Shown here: piece after piece, positions 45,814-57,862 of the stretch
Layout: each line of letters begins with the position of its first letter
Numbering within the stretch: the first letter of the stretch is position 1
From: Megamerina dolium
Taxonomy: Eukaryota > Arthropoda > Insecta > Diptera > Megamerinidae
DNA length: 64,000 bases
Assembly: GCA_963854835.1 (NCBI GenBank)
Contig: OY978527.1
Span: 39,065,040 to 39,129,039, forward strand
Direction: 5' to 3'
Position numbers and translations under genes: made by a program
Notes under the pieces: generated by a model
Databases searched by the model: none
Told to the model about the DNA's origin: nothing
Seen by the model: only the letters and a program-made list of their open reading frames with translations

Positions 45814-47013
45814 TTATTGTGTATTAAATCTATCCGTTCTCCGAAGAAATCGCAGTAGATCCTGTGGTGCTAAAGACCCAAGAGTTTCGGCTCTCAGCAC
45901 TTCAGTGCCAAAGACCTCAAACCTGATTCGAGCGAAAGCAGGGCAGACACATAAAAAGTGGTCCGCCATCTCATCTTCTTCTTCACGTACTGGGCAAAGT
46001 GCTCTGCCTCCTAGTGCTACCTTTTCCATGTGCTTTGTCCATAGAAAGTGGCGTGTTACCAAGCCGGCTAGCATTCTGCAATTACCTCTACCTAGAGATA
46101 GGAGGAAATGTGACTCGATATGTTAGATAACATGGATTTTGTCCATCTGCAGCCTCTCTCGGCCTGCCAAGTCGACTTATGAACTAGATTAGCCCTTGTC
46201 CTTTATGGCTCCAGCGGGTAGTGGCAAAGCAGACTCAGGGCCGATTAAATCAGCCGCAGAACTTTCTCTTGCTAGTGCATCAGAGGTATCATTGCCTACG
46301 ATTCCCACGTGGCCTGGGACCCACATCAGCGATAAACTATTGTGTCTTCCGACATAATTTAGGTTTGATTTGTAGAACTCCACTATCCTGGAAGTGGTGA
46401 AAGGGTTGTCCAAGGCCAGCAGCGCAGCCTGATTGTCACTGCAGACACAAATAGACTTGCCTTGCAGCCTCTTGTCCACGATATATTGCTTGCCTTCACT
46501 TGCCTTCTGTATTGGGTACACCTTGGCCTGAAAGACAGATGCATACACACCAACGGCAAAGAACAGTTGAGTTCCGTCAGTTTCCACGAAGACTCCAGAA
46601 CCAGAACCTTCTTCAGTCTTGGAGCCATCAGTGAAAATGCGGAAACAAAATCTACCGGGCTCAGTCTCAGGATCAGACCAGAACCTAGCCGCAGGTAGAT
46701 CTACTTTATACCGCTTTTCTAGTAAGATCATAGACGGTATGGAGTCCCAGGGCTTAAATAGAGCTAAAAAGTTCGCGCCTCTCCAACTGCTGTCCAGAGC
46801 CAGAATTGGGCCATACCAGTGTCCGTTGTGAATCGACCTACAGATGGCCTTCGTGGCCTCTCCTCGGATGAAAACATCAAGTGGGGGAAGATTCATCATA
46901 GTATCAAGAGCTGGGCCAGATGTGGTAGGGAAGGCCCCAGTACAACATAAAGCCACAGTGCGTTGTAACCTCCATAAGGTTCTCTTTACTTCCACAAGGG
47001 ATAGTCGACTCAT
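45814..47013 (-). pseudogene. I/LOA-like LINE, RNase H to C-terminus
   Basis: The minus frame 47013-46189 (274 residues) is unusually long for a remnant. It contains the segment between reverse transcriptase and RNase H (LWRLQRTVALCCTGAFPTTS, LPPLDVFIRGEA), then RNase H with FTDGSKTEEGSGSGVF, SDNQAALLALD and WVPGHVGIVGNDTSDALA. The catalytic Glu position reads QAKVYPIQ, where active enzymes have QAEVYAI, so it is inactive. After a stop, 46074-45814 encodes RHFLWTKHMEKVAL and the zinc-knuckle C-x2-C region (LCPVREEEDEMADHFLCVCP). The reverse transcriptase is missing (5' truncation). Confidence 0.88.
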
Positions 47014-47958
47014 CCAGGCTACCGATGCATATATTAATTACACATTTAAAAATAAACTAAATTATAAAATCCAACAAAAAAAAAATGCTTTAATAATTAT
47101 AAACAACGCCATATGATTGGCGTTCTATAGAAGTTATGTAGTATTTCATTTATTCCATCAACATTTAAACATTTAAATATTTAAACGGTTATTACTGATA
47201 TTTCAATTATTTATGTAAAATATTTAATTGCAATAAATTAAGTGTGTGTGTCTGCATTTGTTGAAAGTATATAAATATTATGCTTACGCATTCATCCATA
47301 TTTATGTGTCAAATTGCCAATAAAAAATATGAAACAGCAATATTTTATAAAGTGTATAAATATTCAGCAATTGATTGCAGTAATAGATATATTCATGTAG
47401 TTAGTTATAAAATCGTTAATTGTTATTTAAAATACTACTTGTTAAGTAGGCCGAGTCAAACCGCTGGAAAAAATAAAGTTGAATGTCGCTAAACCAGTAT
47501 TTTCTTTCATAACATGCTTATTTCCGGTCCTCAAGTATGGAAAGCTTTCTACGAGTGCGATCATTTGGTCTCAGTTGATATTTGATTTGATTTTAGCTTC
47601 GACTAGTTTCATTCAACTTTTCCATTTTACAAATGAAAAAGAGGCTTTTAAAATTTTATTAAATAACATTAATAAATTGATCCCCAGAAGTTCATTTTTT
47701 CATTAGTAGACAAAAAAGTGACAATGGATCAAAATTTTAAAGGAAATTATGTGCAAACGATATATTATAAAATTTCGAAAGAACAATTTCGTAAAGAATA
47801 ATCGGACATCAAATAAACCTGCTATGAAAAAACACTATCTTAGCGGTGTTTCAGACCAACGAGGAGAAGTTTTGTGTTAACCTAAAATACTCGTGGGGTG
47901 AACTTTTACATTAGCTGGTGAGACACACAATTTTGTTTTTTTTTGTGGTCCAATTATA
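47014..47958. other. noncoding DNA
   Basis: AT-rich with no recognised element. Confidence 0.55.
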
Positions 47959-49251
47959 TAATGGCTAGTAAAAAGAAATCCATTATATGTGCATTAAATT
48001 GAAGGTTTTATTTAGCATAGTTAGAATGATCCGATTTAGGTCAAATATGTACCGTTTTGTTCCATAACTTGTTGCCATTTTGATGGTAATTTCATAATGC
48101 CACTCTCATAGAAACCCTCGTCCCTATTGGAAAAAAACTGGGACAGTCGATTTTCACAAGCCTCTCTTGAAGCGAATTTTTCACCAGCAAAATCATTCGC
48201 CATAGACAAGAACAGGTAGTAATCACTTGGTGCCAGGTCCGGACTATAAGGTGGATGCATAAAAACCTCCCAACCAAGCTCCCGGAGCTTTTGGTGAGTC
48301 ACTATCGATGTGTGTGGCCTGGCATTGCCCTTATGGAACACAATTCCTCTCCTATTGGCCAAAGCTGGCCACTTCTGGGTGATTGCTTCTTTCAGACGGT
48401 CCAATTGTTGACAGTATAGGTCCGAATTAAAAGTATGGACATAGGGGAGCAGCTCATAGTAGATGATTCCCTGCCAATCCCACCAAACACATAGCAAAAT
48501 CTTCCTGACCGTCAATCCTGGCTTGGCCACTTCGCCGGCGCCGGCTCACTTCGATTCTTCCACGATCATTTTCGGTTGACGCTGTCGTAAATGACAGCGT
48601 CCAGTGTCCATTTCTTAAGCGGATGGTTACTGGTGATGATTTCGATGCGATTCAACAGCGATTCGCAGATCGAAATTCGGTCCATGAGGTTTTTTTGCGT
48701 TAACTCGTGTGACACCCACACATCAAGCTTCTTTCTGTATCCAGCCTTATTTAAATGGTTCCAAACGGTTTTTAGTGCAATGCTAAGCTCCTGGGCAATA
48801 GTAACAGTGCTTACATGATGGTCAGACTCGACGATTTCCATTATTTAATTGATATTTTCGACAATTGGCCTTCCAGAGCGTGGTGTATCTTTGACATCGA
48901 AATTACCGGAACGGAATTGACGAAACCAAAATTGCACGTGATTGGCTGTTACAGTATTAAGACCATAAACACTGTTCACATTTTCAGCCGTCTGGCTTGT
49001 ATTTTTGCCTTTATCGAAGAAAAACTGTAAAATATGGCGTATTTTCTCTTTACTGGTGTCCATCTTTGACGCGTGCTCAAATAATACTAAGTCAAGCAAT
49101 CACAAAACTGCCTGAAAAGTTTATTTAGTACGAAATCCTATCTTTCTAACGCCATCTAGCGTAACCCGATCGCACTTATACAACGCGAGATACAGATTAC
49201 TAAAGCCATCTATTGGAAAAATAATGAATTTCTTTTAACTACTTCACCTGA
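47959..49251 (-). mobile_element. mariner, family M copy C (longest)
   Basis: 1293 bp with decayed ends (TAATGGCTAGTAAAAAGAAA on the left; the right end has lost part of the repeat) between TA dinucleotides. It covers the whole transposase region and so best approximates the original length of family M. Confidence 0.88.
48036..49099 (-). pseudogene. mariner DD34D transposase, broken (copy C)
   Basis: Three minus-strand frames follow one another: 49099-48845 (helix-turn-helix, MDTSKEKIRHILQFFFDKGK), 48841-48566 (second DNA-binding part and HELTQKNLMDRISICESLLN) and 48530-48036 (catalytic core). The first Asp region is scrambled, and the second Asp motif reads FHKGNARPHTS instead of FHQDNARPHTS, so two catalytic residues are gone. 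The third (PYSPDLAPSDYYLF) and the C-terminus to the stop are intact. Confidence 0.9.
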
Positions 49252-50093
49252 TATATGCGTGAAATTATAGCTAGTAATATTATACAAGTATCGAATTTCC
49301 AAAAGTGAAAATAATTTGTAAAATGTAGAAATAAAAAAAAAATTAAAATCATTTTTCAATATCAATATGTCATACCACATGATTATAGATTACAATATAT
49401 ATTTTTGATAAATAAATCAAAAGAAATCAGATTTTTTGCTTTAGTTTTTGTGATATCACAATTGCAATACATATATATTAACACATACATACATATGAAT
49501 GTACATCAACACTGTCAAATAGAAAAATAATGACAATAAATGGCAAATACAATATTATTGGATTTAATACAATTCTTTATATGTCAATACATCATCTACA
49601 ATTTAATTTGAACTGTTTGCATTGCAGCTGCATTTCTGTTTGAATATACAAAAATAAATATAAATGTATTTGCTTAGAATTTCACTACATATATAGTACT
49701 CTATTAATATTGTCATATTATATTCTCATCTTAGAAAAAGTTAAAATATTCCTAGAGGATATTCACCATCGCTTTTATTAATCTTTCCAGTATGTTCAAT
49801 CAAAACAAATTGTGTCGTAAAAACTGCTGTAAATAAGACTGGAATGATAAGGTTCAACATTTTGCCGAGTTTCTCAACTATTCAAAACCAAAGCTAATGT
49901 TGAATAATGATGTTAAATGTCGAAACACGGCAAAGATCAAATCGATTACAAATACCATCATACCGTATTAATTCACTACAAAGTGAACAGTGCAATATCT
50001 AAATTTGGCATCTGTTATCTATATCATCTATATTATGTCAAATCTTGAAAAAGATTTTTAAAAGGTCCGATTTCTTTAACAATAATTAAATAC
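49252..50093. other. noncoding DNA
   Basis: AT-rich with no recognised element. Confidence 0.55.
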
Positions 50094-51745
50094 TTACTTT
50101 CTTACTTATGTGGCCATAACAACCGAATATCGAATTAGGCCGAATATAACCTGCTTCGCCAGCCATCTCTGTTCTTCGCTAGCTGGCGCCAGTTAGAAAT
50201 TCCAAGCGCCGTCAGATTCTCCAGTACTTGGTCTTTTCACCGAAGGTTAGGTCTTCCTCTTCTGCGCCGTCCTCCAGCGGGTTCCGAATATAACACCTTC
50301 TTAGCTGGAGCGTGTTCTTCCATTCGTTCGACATGACCTATCCAGCGCAGCCGCTGTATTTTGATGTGCTATACTATGTCATTATCGGCATACAGCTCGT
50401 ACAGCTCATGGTTGTACCTTATTCGGTACTCGTCACCAACACAAATAGGTTCAAAGATCTTACATAGGACTTTTCTCTCGAAAACTCCAAGCATTTGCTC
50501 ATCCGAGGGTCAAATTGTACAGGCTTCTGCGCCATATGTAAGGACAGTCATGATGAGAGACTTGTAGAGTGTAGTTTTCGTTCTTCGAGAGAGGGCTCAA
50601 CTTCGCAATTGCTTACTTAGCTCCAGGCTGCCTACTTCAAAAGCGTAATTGCCAACAGTGACGTGCTGTCCAAGATGCCGGGACTCTTTGTTTGTTGACA
50701 CTAGATACTTTGTCTTGCCCTCGTTCACCGTGAGACCCATCGACGCGACTCTCTTTCCAACTCTGAGAATGCTGCACTGACTGCTCGCGTGTTCATGCCG
50801 ATTATGTCAATATCGTCGACATACGCTAACAGCATGACACTTTTGTTGAAGATAGTGCCATTATGTCGTAGATCAGCAGCTCGTATTATTTTCTCCATAA
50901 TAAGATTGAAGAAGTCGCACGATAACGAATCACCTTGTCTGAAACCCTGTTCGGTATTAAACGGTGCGGCGAGGTCCTTCCCAATTTTCACTGCACAACG
51001 GGAGTTATGCAGTGTCATTCTACAAAGTCGAATGAGCTTTGCAGAGGTAATCCCTTACCGGACTGTCGAAATCGGCTTTATAATCGACGAATAGGTGGTG
51101 TGTGTCAATCTGTTTTTCTTGGGTCTTCTCCAGGATTTGGCGCAGTGTGAAAATCTGGTCGATGGTGGATTTACCAGATCCGAAGCCACACTGATAAGGT
51201 CAGGTTGTGGAGCATGGGCTTCAATCTTTCACACAGTACGCTCAATAGAACCTTGTACGCGATGCTCAGGAGACTTATTCCACGGTAGTTGGCGCAAATT
51301 GTGGGGTCTCCTTTTTTATGTACAGGACAGAGAACACTGAGCCTCCAATCATCAGGCATGCTTTCATCCGACCATATTCTGCTCATGAGCTGGTGCATGC
51401 AGGCGAGCAACTCATCGCCTCCGGTCTTAAACTCGGCAAGCAGGCCATCAGCACCTGCAGCTTTGTTGTTCTTCAGCCTTAAAATGGCCGTTTCAACCTC
51501 GTCATAGTCGGGTGGTGGAACATCAGCACCATCATCTGTAATTGGGATTATCGGGCAATCTCCTCCACTGGCAGAATTGTTCGTAGCATCGCCATTCAGT
51601 AACGTGGAGAAGTGTTCCCTCCATGGACTCAGTACACTCTGGACATCTGTAACCATATTCCCATTTCCATCACGACAAGAAGAGGCTCCGGGATTTGAAC
51701 CTCCACTCAGGCGCTTAATCTTTTCGATCAGTGGCTCTACAGATT
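50094..51745 (-). pseudogene. RTE-like LINE, second family
   Basis: Minus-strand reading: the linker before the reverse transcriptase (SVLSPWREHFSTLLNG), then LRLKNNKAAGADGLLAEFKT, LCPVHKKGDPTICANYRGIS and LLSIAYKVLLSVLCERLKP (51656-51171). After a frameshift come TEQGFRQGDSLSCDFFNLIM and LLAYVDDIDIIGM (51018-50725), then a frameshifted C-terminal part with a PAGGRRRRGRP block. The active site is YVDD instead of YADD. The 3' end near 50098 is shared with the fragment at 53130. The endonuclease half is missing. Confidence 0.87.
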
Positions 51746-52439
51746 AAAATAATTTATTGAAATTAATTATGTAGAAAAGATTAAAAATACTGAAGATTAA
51801 AAATAACAAATTAAAAAAATGTTTGGACGTTTTTATTCATGCAGCTTACCGAAGTTTTGTTAGTTCCCTCATATGTACGTACAATATATAAATTTACTCT
51901 CCGTTAACTCAATTTGTCTTCAAGACCGTATCACAAATGAATGTTATTGAAATTCTTTTCTTCATTCTAAGTTGACTATGATGATTATGTGTGATAGCAT
52001 ACGCATGTATGTGAATATTTATTATGTTATAGCTATATGTGACTGTATGTTGATTGTGTTGCATTCCCTTTAGCATTTAAGCAACGATACTGACGATACT
52101 GCTAACATACTAACTTCATTTAATCATTGTTATTGCCAAGATGCATTGATCGAATACTCATAACACACACAAGCAATACACATTTATATGGACTAACTTC
52201 CTTACATTGACCAAGTAGAAGGCCATAGGTAGGTGCATATTTAAGGTACATTTTTCGCTATATATTGCGACGATTCACAGTAAAAGTTCACAGCAGCATT
52301 TATATTTCATATTATACTGCGTTTTAAAGCACATTAAATTTACTGTAACAATATTGATATCAAATGAGACACAATCAAATGTTCATCTCAAATATCTGTA
52401 AACACTAGCTCATTGTTCATTGAAATAAAAGAAAAATTG
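51746..52439. other. noncoding DNA
   Basis: No recognised element. Confidence 0.55.
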
Positions 52440-54090
52440 AAGGACAAACGTAAACTAAGGAAAAAATGGCAGACTATCCGGCATCCAGATGACATGAGAC
52501 CACCAGTGAAGCATGTCAAGCAACTTTTGAAAGACGACTCTAAGTGAGAAATTCAAAAATATTTGAAAGGTTTATCTGCCACTGAAGCGTCCGATTATTC
52601 ACTTTGAAAAACTAAAGAAAATAAAGAAAAAGCTGCCACCTTTGCACATCACCTTTCAAACGTGTTTCAACCATTGCCACAGAATGCATCAAATATAGAT
52701 GTAAACGAAATAGAATATTTCCTTGAATAAAAAGGATGAAGTAAAGAGAGAATGTGTAAGACTCAAACAAAATAAGGCTCCTGCCCTTTGATCTTATCAC
52801 TGCCAAAATACTGCAAAAACTACCAGAAATTGGATTTACATTCATAACGCAGCTGTTTCATGCAATTACTAGAAGAAGTTATTTTCCCCTTCAATGGAAA
52901 GTATCACAGATAATTCTTATGCCAAGACCCAGAAAACCCTCTTGAACAAGTTACATCATACCAACTGATAAGTCTTCTACCTATTATCAGCAAAGTTTTT
53001 GAAAAGATACTGTTAGCCAAACTTAACCCAATAATGTACTCTCAGAAACTAATTCCTGTTCATCAATTTGGTTTCAGGAAAGATGACGTTACTACAGAAC
53101 AAGTACATAGAGTATATAGAGTGATAAATCTTCTTTTTCTTCTTATGTGGCCATAACAACCGAATATCGATTTAGGTCGAATATAACATGGTTCGCCAGC
53201 CATGTCTGTTCTTCGCTAGCTGGCGCCAGTTAGAAATTCCAAGCGTCGTCAAGTTCTCCAGTACTTGGTCTTTCCACCGAAGGGTAAGATCTTCCTCTTC
53301 TGCGTCGTCCTCCAGCGGGTTCCGAATATAACACCATCTCAGCTGGAGCGTGTTCTTCCATTCGCTCGACATGGTCTCCTTTATAAACTAAAGAAAATGC
53401 TTCCAAACCCATACTACGGAATACTAAAATCATACCTGACACGACGGAATAATATGGTAAAATTTAACGATGAACTTACGCAAATATATGAAATAAACTC
53501 CAGTGGACCTCAAGGTAGCGTATTTGACCCTGGGTTTTACACTTTATTCACCGCTGACTTAACAACAACACCAACTACCAAGATTGCAACGTTTGCTGAT
53601 GTTACAATTATATCAGCTAGCCATGACCATCCAAATATTGTGTCATTGCATCTTCAAACGGGCTTAAATGTAATAGAAACGTTGTTAAATAAATGGAAAT
53701 TAAAGGTGAACACAACGAAATCTATTCAGGTGACCTATATAACACGCAGAGACAATTGTCCGGCAGTAAGACTTAACAATGAAAATCTACCTCAAGAAGG
53801 TAGCGCCAAATACCTTGGCCTCCATTTGGACAGAAGACTTAAATGGCAGAAACATATCTTTACAACACGAAAACAGCTTGGTGTAAAGCTAACAACACTA
53901 CATTGGTAAATTGGCCGCAATTTTCAATTGTCTCTAGACAACAAATTATTAATATATACAGCAATTGTCAAGTCAATATGGACATATGGAATAGTAGTTT
54001 TGGGGAACAGCCTCGAAATCTAACATTAACATCATATACCTTGCTATGTTACGAATGACATCATACGTTAAGATTTAAAAATTTTTTTTT
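52440..54090 (+). pseudogene. Jockey-type LINE reverse transcriptase, degenerate
   Basis: The + strand blocks run from a degenerate pre-RT part (about 52440-52860) through LISLLPIISKVFEKI-like (about 52970) and HQFGFRKDDVTTEQVHR (about 53070). Sequence resumes with LLYKLKKMLPNPYYGILKSY (from about 53380), SGPQGSVFDPGFYTLFTADL, ATFADVTIISASHDH (the FADD box reads FADV) and KYLGLHLDRRLKWQKHI to about 53905, then a frameshifted remainder. The order and the ADLTT/YLGLHLDRRL motifs fit Jockey. About 50 residues are missing where the RTE fragment is inserted. Confidence 0.85.
53130..53376 (-). mobile_element. 5'-truncated RTE copy inside the Jockey remnant
   Basis: This 247-bp segment closely matches 50098-50345 (CTTATGTGGCCATAACAACC to CATTCG-TCGACATG). 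It encodes the RTE C-terminus (RWKDQVLENLTTLGISNWRQ) on the minus strand, with its 3' end at the left next to a TTC-rich stretch. No clear target duplication is visible, and Jockey sequence is missing at the junction. Confidence 0.88.
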
Positions 54091-54493
54091 TTAATTATTT
54101 TAAAAAATTACAATAAAAACAAAAGTTATCCAATTGAAAATTTAATGTAATAATTTTTTTTACTATGTACTAATATCCTTAAATTTCACTGTAGTCCTCC
54201 ACAATGGTTCCTAATGCCGGCAAGCATGCTAGTTCATTGTAATACATATAGAACCATCTATGCAACTGTATACAAATAAATATATTCAATACATCAATGA
54301 AGAAGCTCACTCTTGAATATATTGTATTATGGATAATATAAGTGGAAGTAGAAGAAGTTAGAAGAAGAATCAAAAGAGAAGTGAGAATACTACAACACTC
54401 CACACATACATAAGTACATGCACATGTACATGAATGAAATCACCCCCCACCACCCGCAAATCGTAATATGTAGAAGCAAAAGAAGACATATGT

Positions 54494-54524
<31 letters not shown>

Positions 54525-54621
54525 TCCACAACATCACCGACTACATGAATGTGCACAGCGCGCCTAGACTGATATAAATATAAATAGAGACATGTCGTAA
54601 AGCAGCATGTCGAACAAGCAG

Positions 54622-54665
<44 letters not shown>

Positions 54666-54666
54666 C
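54494..54666. repeat. two (AAC)n microsatellites
   Basis: Pure CAA/AAC runs at 54494-54523 and 54621-54666, separated by unique sequence. Confidence 0.93.
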
Positions 54667-55192
54667 CAAAATAACAATAACCATTATAACAAATGTATTA
54701 TGCCGGCACATTTTTCAATTGTTCAATGGACTGCACCATAAGGCTAACATTATCAGAGTAAATATTACAAATGTTACTTGATGCTGTACTGTTGTATGAT
54801 GCACATGATGTTGTATCATACCAATTCTAGTTGGATGATGGTTGGATGATAAACAGCTGATATGTATTACAAGCATCGCATTCACATTCGTTCACATTGT
54901 GAAACTGCTTGGCAGTTTTATGTAAACACTTAAAAGTAACGGTTGTGGTTAACGGTAAAAAAAAAAGAATAAAATAATTTTTAAAATAAAAAAAATTTTT
55001 TTTTTTTTTTGTATACTCAAAGAATAAATATAAAAGAAAACATCAAAACAACAAAAAAATAAAAACAAAATACAAAAATTAAAATTTTTTTAAATTCATC
55101 AAGACACAACACACATTTACTCATTACTTGAACAAACCGCCAACATTAAAAGGATTCATATATCCTTGTAAAAATACTTGCGGTAATAATAT

Positions 55193-55196
<4 letters not shown>

Positions 55197-55224
<28 letters not shown>
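55197..55224. repeat. (TG)n microsatellite
   Basis: A 28-bp TG run. Confidence 0.95.
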
Positions 55225-55230
<6 letters not shown>

Positions 55231-55743
55231 GCTGAGTGTTTCTGAGTGCGAATACAAAGTTGCTGTATGGCAATAAATTTAATTGACAACAATTAGTTAC
55301 TTACACCTTGCCCTCTCTCACTAAAACGCCCACAGATACGCACATTTACAGCACAGAAATATATAAAGTGCTTTGATAAGCACAGGCAGAGTAATTTCAT
55401 GCAGTAAACAAGCTGTCATTGAGTTATGTGGTAAACATAAGTTTCGTACATACGAAAAGTGTTTGCAATGCCGGTTAATTGTGATTGCCGCTCGCTTACT
55501 GACGAATACGGAGCAAAGCAAAAGCATAAAATGTGAAATAAAACAGATGTGATATAGCAAACAGCAACAAGCAACAGCAACAGGAGCAGAAGTAATAGTA
55601 GTGTAATATATCAGAGCGTATATGTATGTGTGTGTGTGTGTGTGTGAGGAAAGGATAGAGAAGCGAGAGAGAAATGGATTTTTACTCGTATTTTGTTTAT
55701 ATTTTACTATTATTACTACTACAACTACTATTGCCATTATTAC

Positions 55744-55745
<2 letters not shown>

Positions 55746-55791
<46 letters not shown>
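55746..55791. repeat. (ATT)n microsatellite
   Basis: A 46-bp TTA/ATT run. Confidence 0.95.
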
Positions 55792-55792
<1 letters not shown>

Positions 55793-56807
55793 ACTCATAT
55801 TACTTACTTACTTACTTACTTATTTCCATTTTGACTTCGTTATCTTCTTAATAATACTCGTATAATGCTGATGCATTAACATCCAACATTTCGACTCACC
55901 TGTACGTATACGTATCATACATTTCCGGTTATATATGTATATATGTGCACTTTTCCATACAAGCATGCACCAATGCATCTATACAGATATATGCACATAA
56001 GGAAATACAAATATAAATATAAAATGTGCATTTACCATACATACTCGTCTATACAAACATACATATTTACTCATATCATCCACTCTGTGTTGTGTTCAGT
56101 ATAAAATCCTATAGTGCAACAATATTTTTGATTAAATGTGGTTATTTATATGTTGCACACTTGTATACAATATACATATAAATCGAAAGATATACTAATT
56201 TTGTTAATTACATGTTCTTCGGCTGTAGACAGCCATCAACGTAAGGCTATAATATGCGTTAAAGAAGCATGCTTGAAATATTGAATGGGTTTTTAAGCAT
56301 TTTTCCATTTTTTGAATACAAATTTTTGTAAAATTGTATTTATTTGGAATATTCTATTTTATAAATGGAGTATGTATGCTTAAATAATGCCAAACAATGT
56401 ATCCAAGATGGCTTTCTACTCCCTTCCTTCAATTGTTTCGATCGAATTTACTATGAGTTACCTTAACCTAAAAGATATTTTGGCCTCTTCGATATTTTTA
56501 TCATTCAAAACATTCAAATTTACAAAAAAAAGAGAAAACATCTTACAACGATTGTGATATCTACATTTTCAGACTCATGATATACCACCTTGATCAAAAA
56601 GTTCCCGGAATAACCACCATGTGGCGCTCCATTGTTCCAATTTTTGTTTAGTTTTTAAATTGGTACATCTGTTGTTGATGCATGATTTTCATGCAAAGAA
56701 GAGACCATGTTGACGTCGCAAAAGATATGATTTGCAAGGATGAATTCGATCCCACATTCATCAAAAGGATCATTACTGGAGACGAGACGTAGGTTTATGA
56801 GTACGAT

Positions 56808-56947
56808 ATAAGTAGGTCCCTTCTAATGCTGTCCAAATTTAACACGCACATCAGCATTGGAAGAGAAGCTCAGTGGTATCACAATGGGCCTTTCTGGCCT
56901 AAGTGTGTTCTCTCAGAGAGAGGGCAGCCACATAACCTAACCTAACC
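56808..56947 (+). mobile_element. SINE copy 3, 5'-truncated, inside a mariner
   Basis: It contains only the 3' domain of the SINE (AGTAGGTCCCTTCTAATGCT to the tail ATAACCTAACCTAACC), 140 bp. It is flanked by a 12-bp duplication TATGAGTACGAT (56796-56807 and 56948-56959). The tRNA head is absent, as expected for incomplete target-primed reverse transcription. Confidence 0.93.
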
Positions 56948-56974
56948 TATGAGTACGATGGAAAGAGACCAGAA

Positions 56975-57211
56975 TTGTGGGCAGAAAACTTGTGGATTTT
57001 TCACTATGATAACGCACCGTCGCACAATGCCATCATTATTCGTAATTTTTTGACGAAAAATGCAACAAATACCATCCAACAGCTATCGAATTCACCTGAT
57101 TTGGTTCCCTGTGACTTCTTTCTATTCAATCGTGTTAACAAACCATTACGAGGAACGCATTTCCGCAGCCGAGAGGAAGTAATGGAAAAATCTCAGGAAA
57201 CACTGAGATAG
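56975..57211 (+). pseudogene. mariner-type transposase, C-terminal part
   Basis: The + frame reads FHYDNAPSHNAIIIRNFLTK (second Asp) and LSNSPDLVPCDFFLFNRVNK (third Asp), then RGTHFRSREEVMEK and a stop. The helix-turn-helix region is missing. This is a mariner-related DDxD type distinct from family M and the irritans copy. Confidence 0.85.
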
Positions 57212-57539
57212 ATGTACTCTTGGCTATGTAACTTTTGCAAATGTTAAGCTATGACGCTAATATTTAGAAGGAATATCAACAACAGATGTACTAACTTAAC
57301 AAAAAAAAAAGCTGAACTCAAATTGGATCGATTGGAGCGCCACATGGTGCTTATTCCGGGAACTTTTTGATCAAGGTGGTATAGCTATCCGATTATTATA
57401 CTCTTTCAAAAATCCACATATTCAAAATATGATATTTGGTATGTAAATCATTATATCCAGTAGGAGCATAGAGAAATAGTGTTTCTTTTATAGCACAATT
57501 TTCAAGATGAAATAATGAATCCACTTTATTATAGATCTT

Positions 57540-57862
57540 CCTCTCTCCTCTCTCTCTTCTATTTTTCTCTTTAATATCTGCATATTTCGCAGTCATAATG
57601 TAAAGGCTCTATTGACCATCTACCATACAATGTACAATAGTAGACTTGGAACTTATCACTGCACAAAATATTCCGCCATTTTTTCTTAGACATATTCTTA
57701 TCATCAATAACGTCTTCTGCGAGCTACACGGCAGCTGTGTGCAGACGTGTCTCATATGTATATATATTCTTCCATTTGTTACAGTATCCAATTGAATTAA
57801 AATAGTCTTCAGTCTTAAAAGAGTCAAAAGTCGGATCAAGCAGATTGTTTTAATAACGAATT
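57540..57862 (-). pseudogene. unidentified coding-like frame with one internal stop
   Basis: On the minus strand a frame from about 57862 reads NLLDPTFDSFKTEDYFNSIG, then YCNKWKNIYTYETRLHTAAV, one TAG near 57726, then LAEDVIDDKNMSKKKWRNIL and CSDKFQVYYCTLYGRWSIEP, ending near 57550. The composition is protein-like (Trp, Cys and charged residues, no low complexity) over about 105 codons. I recognise no family. It could be a processed or transposon-borne pseudogene; chance is also possible. Confidence 0.35.

Larger units (their letters stand above)
54091..56584. other. noncoding DNA rich in microsatellites
   Basis: No gene is recognised. It contains (AAC)n at 54494-54523 and 54621-54666, (TG)n at 55197-55224 and about 55628-55648, and (ATT)n at 55746-55791. 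These repeats give rise to short spurious open frames. Confidence 0.7.
56585..57379 (+). mobile_element. mariner deletion derivative with long inverted ends
   Basis: The ends CCACCTTGATCAAAAAGTTC and its inverted partner match for about 47 bp with one mismatch, unusually long for mariner. TA flanks both sides. Without the nested SINE the element is about 640 bp, half of a full mariner. It keeps GDET-like sequence (about 56780) and the C-terminal transposase block. Confidence 0.87.

Noticed and set aside
55321..55834. 138-codon minus frame and a + frame over (TG)n and (ATT)n repeats
   Set aside because: Microsatellite-driven open frames with low-complexity translations.
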